A DNA stretch of 64,000 bases from Echinicola sp. 20G (lineage in GTDB: Bacteria > Bacteroidota > Bacteroidia > Cytophagales > Cyclobacteriaceae). Positions 18,281 to 27,839 of this stretch are shown piece after piece (position 1 is the first letter of the stretch; each line of letters starts with the position of its first letter). The position numbers and the translations under genes were made by a program. The notes beneath the pieces are model-generated. The model did not search any database, had not been told where the DNA came from, and was given only the letters and a program-made list of their open reading frames with translations. The stretch is from contig NZ_AP024154.1 of NCBI RefSeq assembly GCF_015533855.1, positions 1,863,001-1,927,000 of the forward strand, read 5' to 3'.

Positions 18281-18573
18281 CAATTGCAATCATTTAAAGC
18301 TTAGGCCTTCAAAAAGTCCTCACTCTTATTGTTGCATTTTTCTTTATAAAGGGGCTAAGCTTTGTCTTTCAGCTTCATAACAGTGCAGAACGGTTTTAGG
18401 TAATTTTTGCCATAATTTGATCAGGCATTTAGTCTTCACAATATTAATAACAAGGTTAGAAGTGAAGGCTGCTAGGCTTAATTAGAAGTATCAATGGTCT
18501 TTGAATCTTGCCATCAAAAGTAGGTGGTGTTTTTTTGATGCTGCTATCCAGTTCAATCCCAAAATAATCAATT

Positions 18574-20061
18574 ATGAAAAAAATCTATGGAAATTTAAAG
18601 TGTTTAACGATCCTCGTTTTGTCGTTGATCCTGATCACATCCTGTAAAGAGGATGAAATGGAGCCAGTTGAACCCGCAGCAGGCTTTACCACAGCTACGA
18701 ATGAATTGATGGCAACATTTACGAATACCTCAGAAAATGTTGCTTCGTACTCATGGAATTTTGGTGATGGCAATACTTCCACGGAGGAAAACCCTAGCCA
18801 TAGCTATGAAGCAGCTGGGATTTATACTGTTGTTTTAACGGCTAAGGGGGCAAACGGAAAAATAGTAGAAGCCGACGAGGATATAACCATTATTGAGAAT
18901 CTAAAAGCAGCTTATACTTTTGAGAAAGAATACTTAATGGTAACCTTTGCTAACACCTCTGAAAACGCAGTTACTTTTTCTTGGGATTTTGGAGATGGTA
19001 ATACTTCTACCGAAGAGAGTCCAATCCATACCTATGAGGCTGCGGGAACATATACAGTCGTTTTGAATGCTACGGCCCAAGGGGGAACAACTGTGGAGAC
19101 CAGCCAAGAAATAACCGTGGAAGGACCTCCTCTAGCTGATTATACTTTCGATGATGAAGGTTTGACAGTAAACTTTAACAATACATCTGAAAACGTGGTG
19201 ACTTATTCCTGGGATTTTGGTGATGGCAATACTTCCACCGAAGAAAACCCTAGTCATACCTATGTCGCAGAGGGAACCTATACGGTTGTTTTGACTGCTA
19301 CAAGTGAAGATGGAGTCGTAGTAGAAACCAGTCAAGAGGTAACTGTGGAAATTCCGGTAGATACTTCTCTTTACACGATTGTGTTTGTTACCGATGATGC
19401 TTTGGATGATGATCAGATTGGATGGATAGAGGACAAGGGTTTTAATGTTATCAGGTATTACAATTCTACCCTCAGTACAGCTCCACAAGAGGATATAGAT
19501 ATGCTTAATGCGGCAGATTTGGTTATTATTGGACGTAGTGGTAATTCCGGAGACTTTGATGGCAATGATAAAATTGCTTGGAATGCCATTACAACTCCGC
19601 TGATATTGAATTCCCAATGGGGTGCCAGAAATAATCGCTTGAACTGGTTTGATAATGCAGGAAATCCTGCTGCTTATAATCCTGAAGGGGGAGAAGTAGT
19701 TCGTGCAATGATTCCGCAAACCGATGATATTGCTTTTGATGAAGTTACTATTGGTGAAGATAATTTACTCCCTTGGTTGGCTACCCCTGTGAACTTGCTT
19801 TATGTTAACACGGCTCCTAATGGACAAGTATTGGCTTCCAGCGCAGCGGGTGATGGTGGTAGTACTGAAGGTGGCGCTATGTTGTTTGTTCGCTTTGATA
19901 CAGGAACGGAGTTCTATGCCGGAGCGGGTGAATCCGCCGCCGGGCCAAGGACTTACTTTGGTTTTGGGGCTGATGAAGGCGGTGCTTCTTATTATTGGCA
20001 GCTAACTGAGGAAGCAAAGTCGGTTTACTTTGAGGAAATAATCAGGTTGGTTTTATTGTAA
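18574..20061 (+). CDS. Lipoprotein with three PKD domains and an unassigned C-terminal domain
   Basis: Signal peptide ending in LITSC (Cys at residue 24) makes this a probable surface lipoprotein. Three PKD beta-sandwich repeats follow at about residues 36-107, 108-183 and 184-262, each with the signature W-N/D-FGDGNTST and YTVVL. The C-terminal 230 residues (from TSLYTIVFVTDDALDDDQIG) look like an alpha/beta domain with LVIIGRSGNSGDF and TPLILNSQWGARN. They resemble a domain seen attached to PKD or LamG modules in environmental Bacteroidota and Planctomycetota, but I cannot name it. It is followed by a terminator and precedes the SusC/D operon by 737 nt. A glycan-binding or adhesive role is inferred from PKD usage elsewhere, not shown. 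Confidence 0.8.
   Translation: MKKIYGNLKCLTILVLSLILITSCKEDEMEPVEPAAGFTTATNELMATFTNTSENVASYSWNFGDGNTSTEENPSHSYEAAGIYTVVLTAKGANGKIVEADEDITIIENLKAAYTFEKEYLMVTFANTSENAVTFSWDFGDGNTSTEESPIHTYEAAGTYTVVLNATAQGGTTVETSQEITVEGPPLADYTFDDEGLTVNFNNTSENVVTYSWDFGDGNTSTEENPSHTYVAEGTYTVVLTATSEDGVVVETSQEVTVEIPVDTSLYTIVFVTDDALDDDQIGWIEDKGFNVIRYYNSTLSTAPQEDIDMLNAADLVIIGRSGNSGDFDGNDKIAWNAITTPLILNSQWGARNNRLNWFDNAGNPAAYNPEGGEVVRAMIPQTDDIAFDEVTIGEDNLLPWLATPVNLLYVNTAPNGQVLASSAAGDGGSTEGGAMLFVRFDTGTEFYAGAGESAAGPRTYFGFGADEGGASYYWQLTEEAKSVYFEEIIRLVLL
18679..19360 (+). repeat. Three tandem PKD-encoding repeats
   Basis: Three units of about 75 codons. Units 1 and 3 share a 25-nt identical run around the FGDGNTST codons (18758-18782 and 19214-19238) with few differences after it. 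Unit 2 differs more at synonymous sites, so units 1 and 3 look recently copied or homogenised. Confidence 0.7.
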
Positions 20062-20094
20062 AAACAGTTTGACCCCAAGTGGGACTACAAGAAT

Positions 20095-20141
20095 CCGTGC
20101 TTTTATTGCCTATGATTTAGGTGATATAGGCACGGGTTTTT
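20095..20141 (+). terminator. Probable terminator after the PKD lipoprotein gene
   Basis: CCGTGC (20095-20100) pairs with GCACGG (20130-20135), with an alternative inner pairing GCCTAT / ATAGGC, and TTTTT follows. It lies 34 nt after the stop codon. Confidence 0.65.
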
Positions 20142-20357
20142 GATTATATGTCTATCCGTAAATATGCCAATAGCTTTAAGGTGCCGAGTTGATCCCCTCA
20201 GAATTTGCAGATGGACACAGATTTTGTTGAACAAAGGAAAGTAAAAGGTATAAACCCACTAGGTCCAAATCAGGCCATTGTGGAATAATTAGACTTATTG
20301 TCTTCACTCCAATAGAAGGTTTGGAAGTATTTTGGCAATATCATAAATTATAGGAAG

Positions 20358-20405
20358 CCAACCAGAAAGCGTAAAAACGATTTTCTTGGTTGGTTTTGTT
20401 TTTTT
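20358..20405 (+). terminator. Second terminator-like hairpin, orphan
   Basis: CCAACCAGAAA (20358-20368) pairs, with one bulged T, with the arm TTTCTTGGTTGG (20082-equivalent on the right side at 20382-20393). The tail GGTTTTGTTTTTTTC is U-rich. It lies about 300 nt beyond the PKD gene, and no gene ends next to it. Confidence 0.5.
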
Positions 20406-20731
20406 CTGACCATTACGTACTGTGCTGAACTGCAAAATTAATATCAGTTTATGTTAAAATACGACTGTTCTCCCCTTATAGGTCTAACGACCAAACTAAT
20501 CGATTTAGTAACTTATTTTAGAGTGTTTTTTGAATTAAAGCAAGTGAAATTTACTGGGTTTAATGAACAAATTAAGCTCGAAAAGTAATGAAATCTTTGC
20601 AGGTATATAAATGTATAAAATACACTATACCAGTATAAACCATAACACTTGTTGAGTGCTACTTTTTTAAATTTCGTATATATCCCAAAATGTAAAACTT
20701 TTATGATGCGGCAATTGGCTTTCTTGTTCAA

Positions 20732-20790
20732 GAGGTTAATCAATCGCCATAAGGGCTAATTACTAGGGAGAAGTTGATTAACAAAACCTC
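20732..20790 (+). promoter_or_regulatory. Leader hairpin adjacent to the first start codon of the uptake operon
   Basis: GTTAATCAA (20735-20743) is an exact complement of TTGATTAAC (20774-20782). The outer GAGG (20732-20735) can also meet CCTC (20787-20790) across an AAAA bulge. The right arm ends 8 nt before the ATG at 20799, and the 30-nt loop contains the purine-rich AGGGAGAAG. Confidence 0.5.
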
Positions 20791-20798
20791 AATAATCT

Positions 20799-23027
20799 AT
20801 GAACAATTTTACAAAACTGCTTTTGGCGTGTTTTTGTTTGTCAGGCGTATTCTTGGTGGGCTGCCAGGAAGAGTTTGATGAGTATTATGCCAGACCCGAG
20901 GGCTTAGAAGGTCCGATCTATCAAGTTTTGTCAGATTCCGTCCGGTTTCGGGGGAATTTTGACCATTATTTGGCTTTGGTAGAAAAGGCAGGTTATAAGC
21001 AAACGCTCAGCACTGCAGGTTACTGGACCGCTTTTGCTCCCAATGATGAAGCTTTTGAGCTTTACTTCCAAGAAAACAATATCAGTGGTGTCGCTGACAT
21101 CAGCGAAGAAAAGGCCCGCGAGATTGTCTCCTACTCACTCGTTTACAATGCCTACAATTTAACAGATCTTGCCTATTACCAAACCGGACCACAGCGTGAT
21201 ACACTTTCGTCTTCATTTCGCAGAAAAACGGCCTACTATAAAGGAGTCTTCAAGGAAATGGTCGAAGGAGAAGAGTTGGATATTGTGGCTACCAACAGAA
21301 ACGGTATAGGAACCTACAACTTGGATGACAACAATAACAAGTACATGCCCTACTTTTTACAGCATTACCTGGATCGTCTGGATTTAACTGCCGATGATAT
21401 TGAAGGGTTTTATGATCGACCGTTTTCAGGCGCCCAGGTTGCTGGGGCAAACATTATCCAAAGCAATGTGATTGCGGAAAATGGTTATGTACATGTGGTG
21501 GATCGCGTCATAGAGCCAATGCCAAACATTGCAGATTACCTCTCTGACAATCCCAATTATAGCTTGTTCAAATCCATTGTAGAGATGGAATTTAGAAATA
21601 GGCAAAACAACACAGCCATTAGTTATGATGCGGCTTCCTATCCAGAACTGACGGAAAGATTTGCTCCGGTATATGACCTAACTGGACCTGTTTATGTCAA
21701 GTCTTACACAGGATCTTATGCTTTTGCTCCCAACAATGAAAACTTTCTAAGTGGAGGAAATGATGCCCAATCAGATAGCTGGACCCTTTTTGTCCCTGAG
21801 AATGGGCCGTTGCAGCAATTTTTGGATGAAGTGCTGCTGGAGTATTATGGAGAACTATCCAGTGTGCCGGATCAGATTTTATTTGATTTTGTGAACATGC
21901 ACATGTGGCAATCTACCATGTGGCCAAGTCGATTTGAGCTGTTCACCAACCTATTGAATGAAGAGGCAAGGTTTGATCCGGATGCAGATATTACTGACCA
22001 AAAGGTGCTCAGCAATGGCTTGTTTTATGGTACCAATAAAGTCCAAGAAGGTAACTTCTTTTTTACGGTATATAGTCGTCCCTATTTGGATCCTCAATAC
22101 AGCATCATGAGGACACTTTTGGACAATTACAGGTTTACTGTTTCTGATCCAGGACAAAGCTTTGCATTGATGATGATGTCCAACCAACAATTGAATGATG
22201 CGGGATTTGAATATGATCCAGGGGCTAGAAATCAGTGGACTTATAATGGAGACCCTAACCAAGCATACGAAAGGTTGATTAGGATGGTGGAGCTTAGCAT
22301 TATCAAATTGAGCAATCCTGATGAACTCGATGATATCTCTGGTTCTGGAATATTGGAAACCTACGGTGGGGAATACATTAAGTATGAAAACGGAATGTTT
22401 GTCGCTTCAGGAAATGTAGACAGTGGTGAGGCTGTAGTAGTAAATACAGGTGAAACCTATGAGGCAAACAATGGCTCGGATTTCTACACCGATGGTTTAC
22501 TTACTTACACAGAGAAAGTGCTCTCAGAGAAAATTTTGGAAACACCCCAGTTCTCCAAATTTGCAGAATACCTTTCTAACTCCAGTATTTATGATCCCAA
22601 TTCCTTACAGATCGAAGGAGTTTCTCCTGGACAGTTTTTTACGGTTTTGATTCCTTCCAATGATGCCATGGATGCTGCAATCGCAGATGGGGTATTGCCA
22701 GCGGATCCTTACACTTCTGACTCAGAGGAAATGTACACCATAGCCAGTTTCCTGAAGTACCATTTTGTACCTAGGGATATTATTGTTCCTGATGGTAAAA
22801 AGATTGTAAGTGAAGATGGTGAGGATTTCTCAACACTCTTTGCGACAGTGGAAGGTGAAATTAAAAAAGTTATCATCGACAACAGCGCCAACGGTTTTCA
22901 GCCTCCATACACCATGACGGTGACGGATGAAAAAGGAAATGTAGCCAATGTGAACATCCCTAACAGTAATGTCTTGGGAAGTTATGCGGTACTACATGAG
23001 ATAGATCGAGTATTAGAAACTAACTAA
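20799..23027 (+). CDS. Multi-FAS1 (fasciclin) domain lipoprotein, first gene of the uptake operon
   Basis: Lipoprotein (signal peptide ending FLVGC) of 742 residues with at least three FAS1 units. One spans about residues 26-230, with YWTAFAPNDEAFELYF and GYVHVVDRVIEPM. A divergent middle unit starts NIADYLSDNPNYSLFKSIVE and includes SYAFAPNNENF. A C-terminal unit (about 555-742) has FTVLIPSNDAMDAA and AVLHEIDRVLETN. FAS1 domains mediate adhesion or ligand binding and are a recurring accessory of some Bacteroidota SusC/D operons. The gene sits 23 nt before a SusC gene, so a surface role in capturing or presenting pectic glycan is inferred. No catalytic residues are expected. Confidence 0.88.
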   Translation: MNNFTKLLLACFCLSGVFLVGCQEEFDEYYARPEGLEGPIYQVLSDSVRFRGNFDHYLALVEKAGYKQTLSTAGYWTAFAPNDEAFELYFQENNISGVADISEEKAREIVSYSLVYNAYNLTDLAYYQTGPQRDTLSSSFRRKTAYYKGVFKEMVEGEELDIVATNRNGIGTYNLDDNNNKYMPYFLQHYLDRLDLTADDIEGFYDRPFSGAQVAGANIIQSNVIAENGYVHVVDRVIEPMPNIADYLSDNPNYSLFKSIVEMEFRNRQNNTAISYDAASYPELTERFAPVYDLTGPVYVKSYTGSYAFAPNNENFLSGGNDAQSDSWTLFVPENGPLQQFLDEVLLEYYGELSSVPDQILFDFVNMHMWQSTMWPSRFELFTNLLNEEARFDPDADITDQKVLSNGLFYGTNKVQEGNFFFTVYSRPYLDPQYSIMRTLLDNYRFTVSDPGQSFALMMMSNQQLNDAGFEYDPGARNQWTYNGDPNQAYERLIRMVELSIIKLSNPDELDDISGSGILETYGGEYIKYENGMFVASGNVDSGEAVVVNTGETYEANNGSDFYTDGLLTYTEKVLSEKILETPQFSKFAEYLSNSSIYDPNSLQIEGVSPGQFFTVLIPSNDAMDAAIADGVLPADPYTSDSEEMYTIASFLKYHFVPRDIIVPDGKKIVSEDGEDFSTLFATVEGEIKKVIIDNSANGFQPPYTMTVTDEKGNVANVNIPNSNVLGSYAVLHEIDRVLETN

Positions 23028-23050
23028 CCCCAATAACCAAAATATTTCTT

Positions 23051-26000
23051 ATGCAAAATTTTACCAAGAAACTTTTGTGGTTTGTCATGGGGCTGACCTT
23101 GATATACACCGGGGCAAATGGCCAGCAACAGCAGGCGCAAACCCTGGAAATTGTCAAAGGACAGGTCATTGACAAAGAAGATCGGACATCGATCATTGGC
23201 GCCACTGTCGTAGAAGTGGATAGTGATGAAAGGACCTTGCGAGGAGTGGCTACTGATGTAAACGGTGAATTTTCCCTTAGAGTATCCAGCAAGCAAAATA
23301 GGATCAGAGTATCATTTATTGGATATAAAACCATCACTGTTCCGATCAACGGCCGTTCTGAGATCAACTTGGAGCTGGAGTTTGATGTCAGTGAGCTGGA
23401 TGTTGCAGAAGTGACCGCTGAGAAGATGATTGATCAGGGAATGATGAAAATAGATGAACGTGACCTGACATCTTCCTCTACCCGGGTAGATGCTGAACTA
23501 TTGAAAGAAATGTCTGCCCTATCCATCGACCAAGCACTACAAGGTAGAATGGCCGGAGTGGATATTGTGTCCAACTCTGGAGATCCAGGTGCAGGGATGT
23601 CCATTCGGATTCGAGGAACAACCTCCATTAATGGTTCCTCAGAACCTCTGATTGTGGTGGATGGTATTCCTTTCCAGACGGAGACATCCAATTTTGACTT
23701 TGCCAATGCCAATGAACAGCAATATGCACAGTTATTGAATGTGGCTCCTTCCGATATTGAGTCCATCACCGTATTAAGGGATGCTGCGGCCACCGCATTG
23801 TGGGGTTCCAGAGGTTCCAATGGTGTTTTGGTGATCACCACCAAAAGAGGTACGAAAGGTAAACCCACAGTAACCTATAGCTTTAGAGGTTCTGTTACCA
23901 AACAACCTGATCAGATCCCCATGCTAAATGGTGACCAATATTCCACCTTGATTGCAGAAGGATACATGAACAGCTTTGGTGTACCTCTGAATATCAACGC
24001 CAATAAGGAATTCTCTTATGACCCTTATGATCCGTACTATTTTTACAATTACAGTAATAATACAGACTGGATCGATCAGGTAACGGAACTGGGACATATG
24101 ACAGACCATAATATTGCCTTATCAGGTGGTGGAGAGAAAACCCGATACAGGGTGTCTGTCAATAAAAATGGTTCTGTCGGAACAACCAAGGGAACTGCTT
24201 TTGATCGATTTGCGACAAGAATAGGTTTGGATTACCTGGTATCCAAAAAGATCAGGATCATGACTGACCTTTCTTATACCAATTCAAAAACAACTAGTAA
24301 CTGGAATAGAAACCTTCGTTCTGTGGCTTATGAAAAAATGCCCAACATGTCGGTTTATGAATATGATGTGTACGGAAATCTAACACCTAACTATTTTTCC
24401 CCAGAGTCAAATATCCAAGGATCTTTCTCCGGAACTTATAATCCTTTGGCCATGGCAGAAGAGGCTTCGAATGTTGCTGAAAGCAATAGGATCATTCCAA
24501 AGTTTACTTTACAATATCATATCAGACCGGATCTGATGTTCCAATCTGATGTAGCCTTTGACATTAATAATACTAAGTCTTATGATTTCTTGCCTCAGGT
24601 GGCCACTGGTTTGCCTTTGAATAACCAAAATGTAAATGCGGCTTCTAATTCAGATTATGAAAACCTGATCACCCAAACTTTTAGTAAGTTGTATTATACG
24701 CCTGATTTGGGAGAAGATCATAGTCTAATGGGCTTATTGATGTTTACAACTTATGAAGTCAGAAGTGATGGATATTATGTGGCGACGACCAATGCCCCAT
24801 CATCATTCTTGCAGGACCCTTCTTCTGTAACCAGAACTGATAATATTTCCCTTTCCTCTTCCACAAGTCAGTCAAGAGCGATTGGCATGCTGGCCAACGT
24901 ACAATATGGCCTTTTGGATCGGTATATTATCAATGCTTCTTTGCGAAGGGATGGTAGCTCTAAGTTTGGTTCTAATAATAGATGGGGTACTTTTCCAAGT
25001 ATTTCAGGTAGATGGAGAATCTCAGGCGAGCCATTTATGGAGAACCAAAGCTTAATCAACGAGTTGAGTTTAAGGGCCAGTTATGGGGAGAGTGGCAATA
25101 CTCCAAGATCCAATTACCTGCATTTTAGTACTTTCTCCAATTTGAGCTGGAATTACTTGGGAGAAACAGGTGTGGTGCCGGATAATTTGGAATTGACCAA
25201 TTACAAGTGGGAAAGTGTAGGGCAGACTAACTTTGGTTTGAACCTGGAGATGTTCCAAAGTAGGTTGATTGTGGGATTGGATGTTTACCGTAAGCGTACG
25301 AAAGACTTGTTCTTTGATAACCTCAGAATCCCAAGCTCTTCCGGTTTTTCTTCCATTGATATGAATATTGGTACCATGGACAATAAGGGTTGGGAGCTTT
25401 CAGTTTTCACGACTCCTTATAGGAAAGGTGACCTGAAAATCGACTTTGATTTTAATGTGGCCAGAAACGAAAACATCATTCAGGAAATCTCTGATTTGTA
25501 CCAAACCGATAACCTAGAGGCAATGCAGTCCAATGGAAACTATTATGTGACCATTCAGGAAGGAAACCCATTAGGTTCATTCTATGGCTTCAAATACCTA
25601 GGGGTTTACAAAGATGGAGAGTCTACCATAGCAAGAGATGCCAATGGCAATGTGATCACAGGGCCGAATGGAGATGTGGTACAGATGATGTTTAACTATC
25701 CCAACATCGCTTATGAATTCCAGCCTGGTGATGCCATGTACGAGGATATTAACCATGATGGAAATATCGATTACAGGGACATTGTTTGGTTGGGAGATGC
25801 TAATCCAAAGTTGACTGGTGGCTTTGGTCCTAGGATCACCTACAAGAACTTACAGATTTCAGGGTACTTCAACTTCCGCTATGGTGCAGATATCGTGAAC
25901 CGTACCAAAATGTTGACGGAAAACATGTATGGCTATGACAACCAGAATACTGCAGTGCTTAACCGCTGGAGAAGGCCAGGTGATGAAACAGATATGCCAA

Positions 26001-26311
26001 GAGCATTGATCAGAACAGGTTATAACTGGCTGGGTTCAGACCGATATGTGGAGGATGGTTCTTTTATGAGATTTAGAACTCTTACCGTTCGCTACAGCAT
26101 GCCAAATGAGTTTTTGGATAAAATCAAATTAAAGGATTTGAGCTTTTATGTGACGGCAGAGAACCTCTTTACCTGGACAAGTTATACAGGACAGGATCCA
26201 GAGGTTGGTTTGATGAGTTCCAATGCCAATCGTCTCTTCCAAATCGGGTATGATGAGGCAAGGACTCCTCCTTCCAAGACCTTTACTCTAGGTATCAACG
26301 CGCGGTTCTAA
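23051..26311 (+). CDS. SusC/RagA-type TonB-dependent outer-membrane transporter (pair 1)
   Basis: 1086-residue importer of oligosaccharides across the outer membrane, powered by TonB. After a signal peptide (LWFVMGLTLIYTGANG) comes a carboxypeptidase-regulatory-like domain (about 35-120: VKGQVIDKEDRTSIIGATVV, IRVSFIGYKTITVP). The plug domain has LQGRMAGVDIVSNSGDPGAG, IRIRGTTSINGSSEPLIVVD and ATALWGSRGSNGVLVITTKR, and a 22-strand barrel ends FTLGINARF. SusC hallmarks such as NPKLTGGFGPRITYKN and SFMRFRTLTVRYSMP are present. SusD follows after 23 nt. The substrate, rhamnogalacturonan oligosaccharide, is inferred from the enzymes downstream. Confidence 0.96.
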   Translation: MQNFTKKLLWFVMGLTLIYTGANGQQQQAQTLEIVKGQVIDKEDRTSIIGATVVEVDSDERTLRGVATDVNGEFSLRVSSKQNRIRVSFIGYKTITVPINGRSEINLELEFDVSELDVAEVTAEKMIDQGMMKIDERDLTSSSTRVDAELLKEMSALSIDQALQGRMAGVDIVSNSGDPGAGMSIRIRGTTSINGSSEPLIVVDGIPFQTETSNFDFANANEQQYAQLLNVAPSDIESITVLRDAAATALWGSRGSNGVLVITTKRGTKGKPTVTYSFRGSVTKQPDQIPMLNGDQYSTLIAEGYMNSFGVPLNINANKEFSYDPYDPYYFYNYSNNTDWIDQVTELGHMTDHNIALSGGGEKTRYRVSVNKNGSVGTTKGTAFDRFATRIGLDYLVSKKIRIMTDLSYTNSKTTSNWNRNLRSVAYEKMPNMSVYEYDVYGNLTPNYFSPESNIQGSFSGTYNPLAMAEEASNVAESNRIIPKFTLQYHIRPDLMFQSDVAFDINNTKSYDFLPQVATGLPLNNQNVNAASNSDYENLITQTFSKLYYTPDLGEDHSLMGLLMFTTYEVRSDGYYVATTNAPSSFLQDPSSVTRTDNISLSSSTSQSRAIGMLANVQYGLLDRYIINASLRRDGSSKFGSNNRWGTFPSISGRWRISGEPFMENQSLINELSLRASYGESGNTPRSNYLHFSTFSNLSWNYLGETGVVPDNLELTNYKWESVGQTNFGLNLEMFQSRLIVGLDVYRKRTKDLFFDNLRIPSSSGFSSIDMNIGTMDNKGWELSVFTTPYRKGDLKIDFDFNVARNENIIQEISDLYQTDNLEAMQSNGNYYVTIQEGNPLGSFYGFKYLGVYKDGESTIARDANGNVITGPNGDVVQMMFNYPNIAYEFQPGDAMYEDINHDGNIDYRDIVWLGDANPKLTGGFGPRITYKNLQISGYFNFRYGADIVNRTKMLTENMYGYDNQNTAVLNRWRRPGDETDMPRALIRTGYNWLGSDRYVEDGSFMRFRTLTVRYSMPNEFLDKIKLKDLSFYVTAENLFTWTSYTGQDPEVGLMSSNANRLFQIGYDEARTPPSKTFTLGINARF

Positions 26312-26334
26312 TTGATCATTTAAAGAAGATAACC

Positions 26335-27822
26335 ATGTTTAAAAAATATATATCTTATACATTACTGGTTTTGATGGCCATTGCAGGGACAGCTTGTGAT
26401 AGCTGGCTGGACCTTCGCCCAGTGAATGGGGTGGTCAAGCAGGACTTTTGGCAGACCAAAGAGCAAGTGCGCTCTGCACTGATTGGAGCTTATGCTTCTT
26501 TGAATGGCAACTATAGGGGCTACCAATTGACAGAGAGAATGTTCCTTTGGGGAGAACTAAGAGGTTATATGGTGGCCCTAAACACAGGAGCCAACTATAA
26601 TGATACCCAAATTATTTTTGGAAATATCCAAGCGACCAATCCATTAGCAGATTGGAGTGGGTTTTATGGTACCATAAACCTTTGTAACAATGTCATTGAA
26701 AACGGGCCTCAGGCTTTGGATACGGATGAGACCTTTCAAGTAGAAGACCTGAACAATTATGTGGCAGAGGCCAGGGGTTTAAGGGCATTGATGTATTTCT
26801 ATCTGGTAAGGACGTTTGGCGATGTGCCTTTGGTGACTGATGCTATTGATAGTGATGAAGATGAATTGACCATGCCCAAGGTCAGCCAAGATGAAGTGCT
26901 CGCACAAATTTTAGAGGACTTGGAGTTGGCTGAAGTAGACATCTATGAATCCCATGAAACATCAGCAGCCTCCAAAGGAAGGATGACCAAATATGCCATC
27001 AATGCCCTTCAGGCTGATGTGCATTTGTGGATGGAAAATTATGAAGAGGCTGTAGCGGCCGCTGACAAAGTATTGGCAGGACCTTACAGCTTGGTGGAGC
27101 AAGAGAGCTGGTTAAGGTCTCTTTTTGTAGAAGGAAATTCGACAGAAAGTATTTTCGAAATCCAATATGATGCACCCCAAAACAATGCCTTTTTTAACAT
27201 GTTCAGTACGGTCCAAGGAAGAAGGTTTTTGGCCTATCCTTCCGTATTGGAAGATACTTATGGTTTCGATATCAATTTTCCTGAAGAAATTGATGCAAGA
27301 AGTATTGATGTGACGCTAAAGTCCAGTGGGGAAATCTGGAAGTACATCGGTTTGGGAGAGTCCCAGCGCCGTGAAGCGACAGATTCCTATGCCAACTGGA
27401 TAGTTTACCGTCTTGCAGATGTGATGCTGATGAAAGCAGAAGGTCTCTCCCAAATTGGTAGAGGAGAAGAAGCTTTGGAAATCATCGCTGAAATAAGAGA
27501 AAGAGGTGGTGCTGTGGAGGCCACAGAGGAAAGTCCCTCAGCTTCCAGTGCCAATGACATCGTTCGTTATGTGCTGGCGGAACGGGCTAGGGAATTGGCT
27601 TTCGAAGGAAAGCGCTGGTTTGATTTGCTTAGGGTATCCAAAATGGACAATTACTCCAACTTGGATCTAATGTTGAACGCGGCCATTACCAATGCCCCGG
27701 AAACTAACTTGAACTCAATTTTGAACCAATTAAGGGACACACGCAGCCATTACCTTCCAGTTTATTTCTTGGAATTGGACGCCAACCCTGAGCTGGTTCA
27801 AAATCCTTACTACATCAAATAA
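26335..27822 (+). CDS. SusD/RagB-type surface glycan-binding lipoprotein (pair 1)
   Basis: 495-residue lipoprotein; the signal peptide ends at AGTAC. It forms the lid of the preceding SusC. Landmarks are WLDLRPVNGVVKQDFWQT at the mature N-terminus, AEARGLRALMYFYLVRTFGD (TPR motif) and AERARELAFEGKRWFDLLRV near the C-terminus, then YLPVYFLELDANPELVQNPY. The final segment diverges from the classical WPIP-x-x-E ending, replaced by LPVYFLELDANPEL. It is encoded 23 nt after SusC and 17 nt before a FAS1 protein, in a clear operon. Confidence 0.95.
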   Translation: MFKKYISYTLLVLMAIAGTACDSWLDLRPVNGVVKQDFWQTKEQVRSALIGAYASLNGNYRGYQLTERMFLWGELRGYMVALNTGANYNDTQIIFGNIQATNPLADWSGFYGTINLCNNVIENGPQALDTDETFQVEDLNNYVAEARGLRALMYFYLVRTFGDVPLVTDAIDSDEDELTMPKVSQDEVLAQILEDLELAEVDIYESHETSAASKGRMTKYAINALQADVHLWMENYEEAVAAADKVLAGPYSLVEQESWLRSLFVEGNSTESIFEIQYDAPQNNAFFNMFSTVQGRRFLAYPSVLEDTYGFDINFPEEIDARSIDVTLKSSGEIWKYIGLGESQRREATDSYANWIVYRLADVMLMKAEGLSQIGRGEEALEIIAEIRERGGAVEATEESPSASSANDIVRYVLAERARELAFEGKRWFDLLRVSKMDNYSNLDLMLNAAITNAPETNLNSILNQLRDTRSHYLPVYFLELDANPELVQNPYYIK

Positions 27823-27839
27823 ACCTAAAATATCTGCAG

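Larger units (their letters stand above)
20142..20798. other. 657-base non-coding region and leader of the SusC/D operon
   Basis: Holds an ACAGAT-type unit near 20211-20227, a second terminator-like hairpin (20358-20405), a long AT-rich stretch expected to contain the operon promoter, and a leader hairpin next to the first start codon (20732-20790). No coding frame with a plausible start is seen. A minus-strand frame at 20513-20743 has no family resemblance. Confidence 0.5.

Noticed and set aside
18679..19360. Regularly spaced repeats as a possible CRISPR array
   Set aside because: The repeats are coding, about 225 bp long, in frame, and encode PKD domains.
19132..19719. 195-codon open frame on the minus strand
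   Set aside because: Antisense to the PKD lipoprotein; the translation is an Ile/Ser-rich sequence without domain signs.
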